Assembly: GCA_937928045.1 (NCBI GenBank)
Contig: CALFWO010000062.1
Location: 62,001-126,000, forward strand
Length of the DNA: 64,000 nucleotides
Direction: 5' to 3'
Source of the DNA: an uncultured Saprospiraceae bacterium
GTDB lineage: Bacteria > Bacteroidota > Bacteroidia > Chitinophagales > Saprospiraceae
Shown: positions 7,612-16,983 of the stretch, in pieces
Layout: each line of letters begins with the position of its first letter
Position numbering within the stretch: position 1 is the first letter of the stretch
The notes under the pieces: model-generated
The model's database searches: none
The model's input: only the letters and a program-made list of their open reading frames with translations
What the model was told of the DNA's origin: nothing
Made by a program: the position numbers and the translations under genes

Positions 7612-9312
7612 ATGGAAAGAAACCGATACAAATTTATTTTTAACCAAACTCCTCCGACTGATAAGCAGATCGCTAATCATATGGATTTTGATGCGCTATT
7701 GTCGCAGCATCAGAAATCTAAAACAAAAGGTGGTGTGGTAAAAGTATTGTATTGGTTGGCTCCAATTGCTGCCGCAGCAGCCGTTCTAGGTTGGTTCTTT
7801 TTTGGAAACTTAGTGGATGCTTCTTCTCAATATCAAAAAGCAGAACAAGCATATTTCGATCAAAAGCCATTCGTGAATCCACCTATGCCTGAACTGCAGG
7901 CCAAATTTGTCTCTCAAAAATTCGATGCTTTTGAAGGTGGTTCTTTTACATACGAAAACGGCTCAACGGTAATCGTTCCAAAATCTGCTTTTGTCAATGA
8001 GGATGGAGAAGTTATTGGCGGCGAAGTTGAAATTCTTTACAGAGAATATCATGATTATGTAGATTTCTTCCTTTCGGGAATTCCAATGCATTATGATTCT
8101 TCTGGTGTAAGATATCAATTAGAATCCGCTGGAATGATGGAACTTTATGCGGAGCAAAACGGAAAACGCCTAAATGTCGCACCAGGAAAAGAAATTCAAG
8201 TAGAGTTAAAGGGTGATGTTCTTGTGGATGCAAATCAGCCAAATAAACTTCCCAATTTTAATATTTATAGATTAAATGTTGAAGATCGCAATTGGGATTA
8301 CAAAGGAAAAGATAAAATACAATGGGCGGATCAGTTGCCAAAAGTGAAATCAGTTGCTGCAAGTGCTAAAAAAGTATTTGAAATAGAGAAGAAATCTATA
8401 GCTTCCGAAAGAACTTCTGCTTTAGAAAGTGTCGAAAAAAACATTCCAAAGCCAAAAATTCCAAGAAGACCATCTCAAACTCGTCCTGATGATTTTACAA
8501 TTGATTTAGCATTCAATGAATTTGATGATCCTTCACTTGCTGGATTAAAAGAAAAATATGAAGGCTCATTATGGAAGGTTGTAGAAAATGAGCAGACTTT
8601 TAGCGCAGAATTGGCAAAGGGAGTTGAATGGGAAGATATGGATTTGAAAAAAATCAATGAGCTTGATTTCGAACTTACTCTTTTCTCTAGTAATAACTCC
8701 ATCAAAGTTATTGTAAATCCAGTTCTCACTGGTGAAAAATTCATTGAAGCAGAAAACAACTTTAAAATCTCACAGGTTGCTTTTGAGTACCAAATGATTT
8801 CTTGGGAAAAAGAAGTAGCATTGGAAAAAGAATCATTGAATCGCAAATATGATGCAATGCTGTTGGCGGCTAATAATGATTATGAAGATACCATTAACGG
8901 AGCTAAGAAGAATATGAATACTTCTCTTAAGAGAAAAGTAATCAATCGCTTTACAGCTAACAAATTAGGTATCTGGAATTGCGACTTCCCTACCGAGCCA
9001 TATAATGCTGAAATTAATGGTCAGTTTGTTGATGATGAGCAGAAAGTTTTAAATGAAAATACAGGATATTTAGTTGATCAAAACAGAAATAGTCTAGCGA
9101 AGTTTTACACTACTGATGACACCCCTGTATCTTATGATAGCAAGTCAGCAAACCTGATGTGGATTGTAGCCGAAGATGGAAACATCGCAGTTTTTAAGCC
9201 TGAGAATTTTAATAAAATAAAAAATAGTCAAGACTCTTATACATTTAAAATGAATAGAGTTGATAAAAAAATAAATTCAGAAGCGGATTTACGCCGCGTA
9301 CTTGAATTTTAG
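7612..9312 (+). CDS. Single-span membrane protein with large periplasmic region, candidate anti-sigma partner
   Basis: The 566-residue protein has about 42 cytosolic residues, one transmembrane helix at about 43-66 (VLYWLAPIAAAAAVLGWFFF), and a periplasmic part of about 500 residues. The first periplasmic domain (about 100-230) contains GSTVIVPKSAFV and GGEVEILYREYHDYVDFFLSGIPM-like segments, a module seen in many Bacteroidota envelope proteins but unnamed to my knowledge. A central Pro/Lys-rich linker (about 270-300) and a Trp/Glu-rich C-terminal domain follow. There is no zinc-binding anti-sigma motif. Position directly after an ECF sigma gene suggests it holds the sigma factor at the membrane and senses an envelope signal; this is inference. 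A strong terminator follows, closing a two-gene unit. Confidence 0.72.
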   Translation: MERNRYKFIFNQTPPTDKQIANHMDFDALLSQHQKSKTKGGVVKVLYWLAPIAAAAAVLGWFFFGNLVDASSQYQKAEQAYFDQKPFVNPPMPELQAKFVSQKFDAFEGGSFTYENGSTVIVPKSAFVNEDGEVIGGEVEILYREYHDYVDFFLSGIPMHYDSSGVRYQLESAGMMELYAEQNGKRLNVAPGKEIQVELKGDVLVDANQPNKLPNFNIYRLNVEDRNWDYKGKDKIQWADQLPKVKSVAASAKKVFEIEKKSIASERTSALESVEKNIPKPKIPRRPSQTRPDDFTIDLAFNEFDDPSLAGLKEKYEGSLWKVVENEQTFSAELAKGVEWEDMDLKKINELDFELTLFSSNNSIKVIVNPVLTGEKFIEAENNFKISQVAFEYQMISWEKEVALEKESLNRKYDAMLLAANNDYEDTINGAKKNMNTSLKRKVINRFTANKLGIWNCDFPTEPYNAEINGQFVDDEQKVLNENTGYLVDQNRNSLAKFYTTDDTPVSYDSKSANLMWIVAEDGNIAVFKPENFNKIKNSQDSYTFKMNRVDKKINSEADLRRVLEF

Positions 9313-9349
9313 GAATAGTGTAAGTCCTATTTTAACTATCCTTTCTTAG

Positions 9350-9382
9350 ATTCCCATCTTTCATAGATGGGAATTTTTTTTT
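9350..9382 (+). terminator. Rho-independent terminator of the sigma/anti-sigma unit
   Basis: ATTCCCATCT at 9350-9359 pairs perfectly with AGATGGGAAT at 9365-9374 around a five-base loop, followed by a run of T to 9382. Confidence 0.92.
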
Positions 9383-9386
9383 GCCA

Positions 9387-9444
9387 TTGATTAAGATCAA
9401 CGGATTTATTGATCGAAATCAATTTCTAAATTGATAACCGTCAA
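9387..9444 (+). promoter_or_regulatory. Three phased FNR/CRP-type boxes upstream of the CBS-domain gene
   Basis: Three dyads lie at 9387-9400 (TTGAT-TAAG-ATCAA), 9409-9422 (TTGAT-CGAA-ATCAA) and 9431-9444 (TTGAT-AACC-GTCAA). The first two match the FNR consensus TTGAT-N4-ATCAA exactly and the third has one mismatch. Their starts are exactly 22 bases apart, so all face the same side of the helix. The last centre (9437.5) is about 41 bases before the start site expected from the -7 element at 9467-9474, the class II activator position. The only gene downstream is the CBS-pair protein at 9511. Confidence 0.7.
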
Positions 9445-9466
9445 TGTATTATCACCTTTACATCTG

Positions 9467-9474
9467 CATCTTTG
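9467..9474 (+). promoter_or_regulatory. -7 promoter element for the CBS-domain gene
   Basis: CATCTTTG differs from TAnnTTTG only at its first base. No -33 TTG occurs at the usual spacing, which fits an activator-dependent promoter served by the boxes at 9387-9444. The start ATG is at 9511. Confidence 0.45.
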
Positions 9475-9510
9475 AATTGTAAATATTCAATAACCATAAA
9501 ATTATTTATA

Positions 9511-9960
9511 ATGAACAAGATCAGACCTGTAGCAGAAATCATGGTAACCAACCCCATTACTGTTAGCCCAAACGATCAACTAAAGGTGATTTATGAAATT
9601 TTTCAAACGGAGAATATTCATCACTTGCCAGTAGTTGTAGGAGATACTTTAGTCGGAATGATAAGTAAGTCAGATCTACTTTTTTTCCTAGATGGAAAGA
9701 TCTATCAAGATAAGTCTCTATATGCAAACACAATTGAAAAAATTCGTCTGAATAGTTTTAAGGCAAAAGATATTATGACAAAGAATTTAGCCACAATGGA
9801 ATCTACGGAGCCCATTCGAACGGCAATTAACTTATTTACAATAAATAAATTTCATGCTTTACCAATATTAGAAAATGAGAAGTTAGTGGGCATTGTTACC
9901 ACATTAGATTTGATTTTCGAATTAGATAAGGAGCCAGTTAGTTTGGCAGATTACAACTAA
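9511..9960 (+). CDS. CBS-pair domain protein
   Basis: The Met at 9511 is chosen over an upstream TTG because it begins directly at the first CBS motif. The 149-residue cytosolic protein consists of two CBS domains: the first (about 5-65) with MVTNPITVSPND and HHLPVVVGDTLVGMISKSDLL, the second (about 85-145) with IMTKNLATMESTEPI and FHALPILENEKLVGIVTTLDL. CBS pairs bind adenine nucleotides such as AMP, ATP or SAM and sense energy or redox state. No catalytic domain is attached. The upstream FNR-like array suggests expression under low oxygen or nitrosative conditions. Two hairpins follow the stop. Confidence 0.9.
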   Translation: MNKIRPVAEIMVTNPITVSPNDQLKVIYEIFQTENIHHLPVVVGDTLVGMISKSDLLFFLDGKIYQDKSLYANTIEKIRLNSFKAKDIMTKNLATMESTEPIRTAINLFTINKFHALPILENEKLVGIVTTLDLIFELDKEPVSLADYN

Positions 9961-9996
9961 TTAGCGAATAGAATTACTAGGGATTTAGGTTTTCAT

Positions 9997-10034
9997 ATAG
10001 GTGCTAGATTGATTTCTTGCACCTATTTTATTTA
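9997..10034 (+). terminator. Hairpin terminator after the CBS gene
   Basis: ATAGGTGC at 9997-10004 pairs with GCACCTAT at 10019-10026 and is followed by TTTATTT. It precedes a second, bidirectional hairpin. Confidence 0.65.
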
Positions 10035-10075
10035 AAAAAGGGAAAGAATACAGGCTATTTAATCTTTCCCTTTTT
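10034..10075. terminator. Bidirectional terminator between the CBS gene and the giant M43 gene
   Basis: AAAAAGGGAAAGA at 10035-10047 pairs with TCTTTCCCTTTTT at 10063-10075. The A and T tracts make it functional in both directions, ending the plus-strand CBS transcript and the minus-strand transcript of the gene stopping at 10082. Confidence 0.85.
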
Positions 10076-10081
10076 AAACTT

Positions 10082-13000
10082 TTATCGAAGTACAATCAAC
10101 TTTTCAATAGCAGAATTTCCTTGATCATCACTCAACCTCAAGAAGTAAGTTCCAGGAGCAATATTATTCAATTCCATTTGTTCTTGAACATTCATTCCAT
10201 TAGTTACAATTGATTTGATAAATACACCCCTAATATCATAGAGTCCCAAGTTCAATTCTTTGAATTCCTGAAGTTGTATGTTTACTAAAACATAGTCAGA
10301 TGTCGGATTAGGAAATACTTTCCAACTATTCAATCCTTCAATGTCAAAGGCTGAAGTCAAATCCAATACAAACGTTTCCGAATAAGTACAACCGTTCGCA
10401 TCAGTAACATTAACCGTATATGTTCCCAATCCTATGTCATCAATCACGGGGCCTACTTGACCTGTTGACCAATTGTAAGTATATGGAGCTTCCCCTCCAA
10501 TGACACTGGCCTGAAGCATTCCATCATTTTCGTTACTACTTGGATAAGTAATCCCAAAATTCACATCCATTGTACCAGGACTTTGAATATCGAATTGACT
10601 AATGTAGTTGCAACCTGCAGCATCAATAATTTGAACGATGTAACTACCTTCTTCTAGATTTTGCTGATTCAACAAAGTTGATCCATTGCTCCAACTAATT
10701 TGATATGGTGGTGTTCCTTCTTGTATTTCAATGTTTATGGAACCATCAGCCATACCTTCACAAGAAACATGTTCAACACTTCCACTGGCTTGAAAAACAT
10801 TATCACTATTTTCTACAGTAACCGAATTCATCGCAGTACAACCGTTATCATCTGTACTGGTCACCATATAAGTACCAGCTTGCAAGCTGGTAATGCTAGA
10901 ATTCAATCCCCCATTACTCCATTCGTAACTAATTTGGCCAGTTCCGCCAAATCCTTGGGCAGTGGCCGAAGCCAATCCTCCACAACCTCCATCATTTCCA
11001 GTAACATCAACTACAAGTAATTCAGGCTCAGAAATAGTAACATCAATTACGTTTCCACATCCCTGTCCGTCTGAAATTGTTACAGTATAACTTCCTGCTC
11101 CAGATGTGATGTTAGATACAACTGAAGGAATTGACCAATTGTAAGTATAGTTCCCTGAACCTCCTATAGGAAGTATTTCTGCAAATCCATCTTGCAAGCC
11201 GTTACAAGAGGCCGATGAAGTATTAATATTGTAATCAAGCAAACAACCAGCTCCCTCCATCACGGTAAATGTTTCTTCATAACTACAACCTTGGCCATCT
11301 GAAATTGTCACTGTATAATCACCTGCCGCAAGACCACTAATGCTGGCTCCTGACATTGCATTGTCCCAAACAATATTAAGATTACCAACACCACCATTTA
11401 CTCCATTCAAAGTGATTGTTCCATCATTAATACCCGGTCCGGAAGTTTCTCCTATAGTAAAATTGTTTATTGTAATTCCAGGAACAAAATCTATCATTCC
11501 TGATATTGTTGTTTCGCAACCATTTCCATTTATTACTTGAACGGTGTACGGACCAACAGGAAGGGTTACCGTTGGCAAGTTGGGGGCTCCAGCAACAGAC
11601 CAATTAAAAGTTATTGGCGAAACTGGATTATTTACCAACACCGTGGCTTGTCCTCCCATCATACTACCACAAGGGGCAGCTTGTTCAATATTTGTCGCTG
11701 AAAAATCTGAACAATCAACTGCTCCATCACTAACGATATAAGTATCTTCAAAACTACAACCCAATTCATCAGTAATAGTAACAGTATAAGTACCAGCTAG
11801 TAATCCTGAAATATTTGGACCAACCATAGCATTGTCCCATGATATATTTAAATTTCCATTTCCACCTGTTATATCACTTAAATCGATGGAACCATCATTC
11901 GCTCCAGCGGCAGATGTTGGTGTGATCGTAGAGTTGCCAACATCGATTGCCGGCGTAAATTCTATCTCACCAAAAACAGTTATTTCACAACCATTCCCAT
12001 TTATTACTTGAACACTATATGGTCCAGTTGGTAGTATTACTTCTGGTGCGTTTGGGGTTCCGGGAAATGACCAATTGTATATTACTGGTTGAATTGGATT
12101 TGGAACTTCAACAAAAGCTGTGCCCTCACTCTGTATTCCACAAGGCGCAGGAAGACTAGTTGTACTAGCTGTGAATGTTGAACAATCAACTGCTCCCTCT
12201 CCAACTATAAAAGTCTCTTCAAAACTGCAATCTAATTCATCAGTGATTGTAACCGTATACACCCCAGCCAGCAATCCAGAAATATTTGGACCAACCATGG
12301 AATTGTCCCATGTTATATTTAGGTTTCCGTTTCCTCCAGTAATATTACTTAATACGATGGAACCGTCACTAGTTCCGGTTGCAGATGTTGGTGTGATCGT
12401 TGAATTTCCAACATCGATTGCCGGCGTAAATTCTATCTCACCAAAAACAGTTATTTCACAACCATTCCCATTTATAACTTGAACACTATATGGTCCAGTT
12501 GGTAGCATTACTTCTGGTGCGTTTGGGGTTCCGAGAAATGACCAATTGTATATTACTGGTTGAATTGGATTTGGAACTTCAACAAAAGCTGTGCCTTCAC
12601 TCTGTATTCCACAAGGCGCAGGAGTACTAAAAGTACTGGCTGCAAATGTGGAACAATCGATTGGATCGGCCACAATTTCCACAGAATCTACAAAGCTACA
12701 TTGATTTATATCTGTGATTGTTACGGTATAAATACCTGCAGTTAATCCAGAAATATCGGGTCCAGAATTTATCGGTTCCCAAGCATAGCTTAGGGTACCT
12801 GTTCCTCCAATACCTGTGGCAGAAATAGACCCATCACTCGCTCCTATTACTGATTCATTTACAATAGTGAAAGTTACATCTATTGGATCTGGTTCTAAGA
12901 TTTCAACTGTTCGAATTAGCTCACAATTATTAGCATCTGTCAGCGTAACCGTGATTGGACCAGTTGGTAATCCTAATACACTTGGGCCATCAGCATTATT

Positions 13001-16000
13001 TGACCAATTGAAAATATAATTGGGCGTTCCTCCTAAACCGATTGCATTGACCATTCCATCATTAAATCCAGGACAACTTAATGGTGTTGTTTCAATTAAA
13101 ATATCTAACAATGAACAATCAACTCCATCTGATAGAACTGATACGGAAGTAGAAACTTTACAACCAGTTTCATCTGTAATATCTACATCATACACTCCAG
13201 CAGCCAAGTTTGAAATTGAGTTTGTGATTCCATAAGGAACTCCCCAATTAAATGAAAGTATCCCAACACCACCAACCCCGGAAGCTGAAATTGCCCCATC
13301 ATTTGCTCCTACAACACTTTCATTAGTTACTACAAAACTTGGAATAATTTCAGCTGGTTCGGTTAATTCCACACTATCTTCAAGCGTACACCCGTTTTCA
13401 TCTTCCAAAGATATCGTATAAACATCGGCAACTAAATTAGAAATTGTTAATCCTGATTGAGCAATATTCCAAGTATGTGAAAGTGCTCCAGCACCCCCAG
13501 TAGGTAATGCCGTTATTGAACCGTTTTCATTTCCAAAACAATTGGGAGTAGTCATCTCAAAAGTTACGCCAATTGCGGGTGGTTCATCTACTAAAACATC
13601 AAAGAAAGTTTCACAGCCAGCACTGTCAATAATATTTGCGCAATAAGATCCAGGAACTACATTGGTAAGTACAGATCCAGATGGACCATGACACCAATTA
13701 ACCACATAAGGTTCGGTACCTCCTTGAATGCTAGCTTCAACAACAGCATTGTCATCACCATTACAAAGAATTTTTTCAACAACAACCCCTGCTGCTACAA
13801 GTTCGGCAGGTTCTTCAATTTCTTGAGTCAATACAGTGGAACAATCAGCGCCATCAGTTACAGTTACAGAAACATCTCCGGCTGGTAAGGTCAAATGAAC
13901 ATTTCCAAATGCTCCTGGAACCGACCAATTATAAGTGATCGGATTTACACCATTTGCAGTGACTATAGCTGTTCCATTTGATTCACCAAAACAACTAACA
14001 TCAGTTCCAGCTATTGAACTAATAAAATTGTTACAGTTAAATTCATTGATCGTTACAGAACTAACGAATTCACAACCTTGAGCATCGGTTGCGGTTACCG
14101 TGTAAAGACCTGGAGCAAGGTTAGTCAACATTGGGCCAGTTCCATGAATTCCCCAATCATAAGTGAACCCGCCATTTCCTCCTGAAGCAGTTGCAGTTGC
14201 AGTACCATCATTTAATCCAATTCCAGTCTCATCAGTCGAACTAATATTTATTGTAATAGCATCCGGCTGAATGATATCAAAATTAAGAATCTGTTCACAA
14301 CCAGTATTATCAGAAACCGTTACGGTGTAAGGACCTGCAAAAAGATTGGTAGGATTAGATCCTGTTGGAGTTCCTTCCCAACTATAAGTAACAGGATCAA
14401 TGGCGCCGGTTACTTGTATATCAATTTCTCCAGAAGCAGTTCCTGGACAAATAATATCTGTCTGAGAACCTTGGACGACCAAAGCACTGCAATCGAATGG
14501 TTCGACTTCTATATTAATTGTTTCTTGGCAATTATTGGCATCCGTTACTGTCAGACCATAAATTGCTGGTGATAAACCGTTAGCAATATTCGAATTATTG
14601 GTAAGATCATGAGGCCAGTCATACAACCAGCCTCCAACTCCTCCTATTGGATTGGCTGTAATTATTCCATCGTTATTACCAGCACCGGTAATCGGTGTTA
14701 CTGTAAATGGAATAGTGATAACATCAGGTTCGGATATCGTGAAATTTTCAATTATTTCACATCCGCCATCTTCTTTTACCGTTACGGAATAATCTCCGGC
14801 ACATAAATTTGAAACCGAAACATCATTAAGTCCTCCGATTCCATCACTCCATTCATAAGTGAAATTTCCTGACCCACCATTGATAGAGACAGATGCTGTA
14901 CCATTACATTGAGCGTTGCAAACCACTGGAGTTAGCGTCACATCCGTTGAAAAAGTACAAGGCCCAGTAATATTTATATTATCGATGTATAGATTATTTC
15001 CATAACCAGATTTATTGATAAATGCTACAGTAATATTATCAGGATTACCGAGTACAGAAAGATCAATTGTTACGCTACTCCATTCATTTGGAAATGGATT
15101 AAACGGACTTGAATAACTTTGTGTTGTAGACAATGACAATCCGCCATCCCGCAAAACTATTTGATCAAAATTATTTCCGCAGTCTACGCTTACTGCAACA
15201 ATTAAAGAATCATAATTATTAGTACTGCCTTGTGCATAATAAGCGTAGGCATAATCAAATGTCAAAGTTGTTTCGGTAGGTGAATCAAATTCATAAATTG
15301 GGGAAATCAAATAATCCAATTTGCCAACTCCATCGGCTGAGTTATAATTATTAAACCAAACACAAGCATTCGACATTCCATAACCACTGGAATTTGTAGT
15401 TCTTTCCCAAACATTCCCGTCGGCATCTGGGTTCCTTGTAATCATTCCATTAGCAGTAGGATTAAAATCAATATCTTCGAATCCTTCTTCCAAGGGTAAA
15501 GCTACTGGAGATAAAATAGATGACAAAATGGTCAACGAATCATTTATTAAATTTTCATCAACATTTCCATTTGGAGAATCTATCCAAGTTTGAAAAGTAT
15601 AGTTCCCTAGAGGTGGAACAAATCCAGTCAACATTACATCTTGTGTTTCACCAGATATAATTGAGCCCGTCCAATTCAAAACTTCAGGAGTATTTGCATC
15701 AACTTGATAAGTAATATTCAAAGTTGTAACGGTCTCCAATCCAAAATTTGTTATCGAAATGTTTGGTGTAACTTGAGCATTATCACAGGCCAATTGTCCT
15801 GGCGATTTTATTTCAACAGCAGCAACGTCGTAGTCAAAAAACGAACAAACAGCTGTCGCATTATTTGCCAAAAGAATTCTCTCATTTGCCATTGTCGTTC
15901 TCATTTCGGCAATTTGATCATTGGTAAATGAATTAACACATTGATCAGGAGAAGCATAATCCATAAAATTTATATACATCGCTTCATTACCACAACTTAT

Positions 16001-16855
16001 ATCCCCCGTTGGCCATCCATTAGAACAATTTCCCATCCAGCCCGAAGGGGTATCAATATTAGGAGTATCTGCAAAACCATCATCAGCTGCGCAAGACTCA
16101 TCATCGAATGGGTGAGGTAATCCTAAGTAATGGCCGGTCTCATGGGTTAAGGTTCCTGATCCCGATTGACCATGACCTGGTCCACCAAACCATCTGTAAT
16201 CGACTATAGAACCATCTCTAACTTGACCAGCTGAACTTGGGTAATAGGCATAGCCAGTTGTTCCTCCTCCAGCCGTTGTTCCTGGAATAGGTAAAGTCCA
16301 AATATTGTAATATTGAAAGGATGGCCATGCAGTAGGAGGCTTAATTTCCGTTTCGATATTGTCATCATTTAAGTCTGATCCTGTCACCTCTAAATTATGC
16401 CTTGTAATTCCGTTGGTAGGATTTCCATTCGGATCGATTGAAGCCAAACAAAATTGGATTTCAGCATTGCCAATGAATTCTTGCCAACGTGTTGGGGCCG
16501 AAGCAAATGTTGGATTCTCTGCATTAAAGTCTTGATTCAACACATCGATCTGCGCTTGGATTCTTGCCTCAGACAAATTTTCACCAGTTCCAATGACTTC
16601 CCCACTATGAATAACATGGACCACGACGGGCACCCGAATAATTGGTGGCAACAGTGATTTTGAATCCATCTTAGCTCTATCAGGCATACTTTTCATAAAA
16701 TCCTCAAAGTCCTTCTTCATTCTTGGATTCTCATCTAAAAGTTGTTTGACCTTTTGATCAGAATGACATCCTAATCTATGGTTCTTCTGTTGAGCAAAAG
16801 TAAAAACGCTGCAAAGTATAGACAGCAATAAGAAAATAGGTTTGGCTAATTTCAT
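10082..16855 (-). CDS. Giant secreted M43-type metalloprotease with SprB-like repeats and T9SS sorting domain
   Basis: The 2257-residue product starts with a Sec signal (residues 1-21). Residues about 70-330 form a pappalysin-like (M43) metzincin domain with the zinc motif HETGHYLGLPH (His238, Glu239, His242, His248) and a Met-turn-like INFMDYAS. Residues about 345-620 look like adhesion and jelly-roll modules. From about 625 to 2160 there are roughly twenty SprB-like repeats, each with a Cys near the start, a Y.W core, G.YTVTITD and a second Cys. Three of these lie in 157-residue tandem units. The last 80 residues are a T9SS type A sorting domain (VFPNPTSDYV, ending KLIVLR). It should be exported and anchored or released at the surface. 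The combination suggests a protease held on a long adhesive stalk; substrate unknown. Confidence 0.87.
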   Translation of the reverse strand: MKLAKPIFLLLSILCSVFTFAQQKNHRLGCHSDQKVKQLLDENPRMKKDFEDFMKSMPDRAKMDSKSLLPPIIRVPVVVHVIHSGEVIGTGENLSEARIQAQIDVLNQDFNAENPTFASAPTRWQEFIGNAEIQFCLASIDPNGNPTNGITRHNLEVTGSDLNDDNIETEIKPPTAWPSFQYYNIWTLPIPGTTAGGGTTGYAYYPSSAGQVRDGSIVDYRWFGGPGHGQSGSGTLTHETGHYLGLPHPFDDESCAADDGFADTPNIDTPSGWMGNCSNGWPTGDISCGNEAMYINFMDYASPDQCVNSFTNDQIAEMRTTMANERILLANNATAVCSFFDYDVAAVEIKSPGQLACDNAQVTPNISITNFGLETVTTLNITYQVDANTPEVLNWTGSIISGETQDVMLTGFVPPLGNYTFQTWIDSPNGNVDENLINDSLTILSSILSPVALPLEEGFEDIDFNPTANGMITRNPDADGNVWERTTNSSGYGMSNACVWFNNYNSADGVGKLDYLISPIYEFDSPTETTLTFDYAYAYYAQGSTNNYDSLIVAVSVDCGNNFDQIVLRDGGLSLSTTQSYSSPFNPFPNEWSSVTIDLSVLGNPDNITVAFINKSGYGNNLYIDNINITGPCTFSTDVTLTPVVCNAQCNGTASVSINGGSGNFTYEWSDGIGGLNDVSVSNLCAGDYSVTVKEDGGCEIIENFTISEPDVITIPFTVTPITGAGNNDGIITANPIGGVGGWLYDWPHDLTNNSNIANGLSPAIYGLTVTDANNCQETINIEVEPFDCSALVVQGSQTDIICPGTASGEIDIQVTGAIDPVTYSWEGTPTGSNPTNLFAGPYTVTVSDNTGCEQILNFDIIQPDAITINISSTDETGIGLNDGTATATASGGNGGFTYDWGIHGTGPMLTNLAPGLYTVTATDAQGCEFVSSVTINEFNCNNFISSIAGTDVSCFGESNGTAIVTANGVNPITYNWSVPGAFGNVHLTLPAGDVSVTVTDGADCSTVLTQEIEEPAELVAAGVVVEKILCNGDDNAVVEASIQGGTEPYVVNWCHGPSGSVLTNVVPGSYCANIIDSAGCETFFDVLVDEPPAIGVTFEMTTPNCFGNENGSITALPTGGAGALSHTWNIAQSGLTISNLVADVYTISLEDENGCTLEDSVELTEPAEIIPSFVVTNESVVGANDGAISASGVGGVGILSFNWGVPYGITNSISNLAAGVYDVDITDETGCKVSTSVSVLSDGVDCSLLDILIETTPLSCPGFNDGMVNAIGLGGTPNYIFNWSNNADGPSVLGLPTGPITVTLTDANNCELIRTVEILEPDPIDVTFTIVNESVIGASDGSISATGIGGTGTLSYAWEPINSGPDISGLTAGIYTVTITDINQCSFVDSVEIVADPIDCSTFAASTFSTPAPCGIQSEGTAFVEVPNPIQPVIYNWSFLGTPNAPEVMLPTGPYSVQVINGNGCEITVFGEIEFTPAIDVGNSTITPTSATGTSDGSIVLSNITGGNGNLNITWDNSMVGPNISGLLAGVYTVTITDELDCSFEETFIVGEGAVDCSTFTASTTSLPAPCGIQSEGTAFVEVPNPIQPVIYNWSFPGTPNAPEVILPTGPYSVQVINGNGCEITVFGEIEFTPAIDVGNSTITPTSAAGANDGSIDLSDITGGNGNLNISWDNAMVGPNISGLLAGTYTVTITDELGCSFEDTYIVSDGAVDCSDFSATNIEQAAPCGSMMGGQATVLVNNPVSPITFNWSVAGAPNLPTVTLPVGPYTVQVINGNGCETTISGMIDFVPGITINNFTIGETSGPGINDGTITLNGVNGGVGNLNIVWDNAMSGASISGLAAGDYTVTISDGQGCSYEETFTVMEGAGCLLDYNINTSSASCNGLQDGFAEILPIGGSGNYTYNWSIPSVVSNITSGAGSYTVTISDGQGCGNVIDVTISEPELLVVDVTGNDGGCGGLASATAQGFGGTGQISYEWSNGGLNSSITSLQAGTYMVTSTDDNGCTAMNSVTVENSDNVFQASGSVEHVSCEGMADGSINIEIQEGTPPYQISWSNGSTLLNQQNLEEGSYIVQIIDAAGCNYISQFDIQSPGTMDVNFGITYPSSNENDGMLQASVIGGEAPYTYNWSTGQVGPVIDDIGLGTYTVNVTDANGCTYSETFVLDLTSAFDIEGLNSWKVFPNPTSDYVLVNIQLQEFKELNLGLYDIRGVFIKSIVTNGMNVQEQMELNNIAPGTYFLRLSDDQGNSAIEKLIVLR
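11243..12655 (-). repeat. Three tandem 471-bp units inside the M43/SprB gene
   Basis: Equivalent Cys codons fall at 12653, 12182, 11711 and 11243, giving spacings of 471, 471 and 468 bases (157, 157 and 156 residues). The first two units are nearly identical at DNA level: 11910-12165 matches 12381-12636 with only a handful of substitutions. The third is clearly diverged. Each unit codes for two SprB-like domains (one starting APCG, one NDGS/SDGS). This points to a recent internal duplication. Confidence 0.85.
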
Positions 16856-16983
16856 TGTTGGTAAATTAATTCTGCTTATAAGACTAGAAAATCGAATGAT
16901 AGGATGTATGTCGAATTGCCTAAAAATAGCACATATTGCTAGAAAAGTCGCACAAAAAGATCAATAAATAGGTCGGATTGACA

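Noticed and set aside
8475-8846. 123-codon minus-strand frame opposite the anti-sigma-like gene
   Set aside because: The plus-strand gene has continuous domain features; the antisense frame does not.
10700-15931. Many open frames on the plus strand opposite the giant M43 gene
   Set aside because: They follow the repeat period of the antisense gene and encode low-complexity sequence without motifs; they are shadows.
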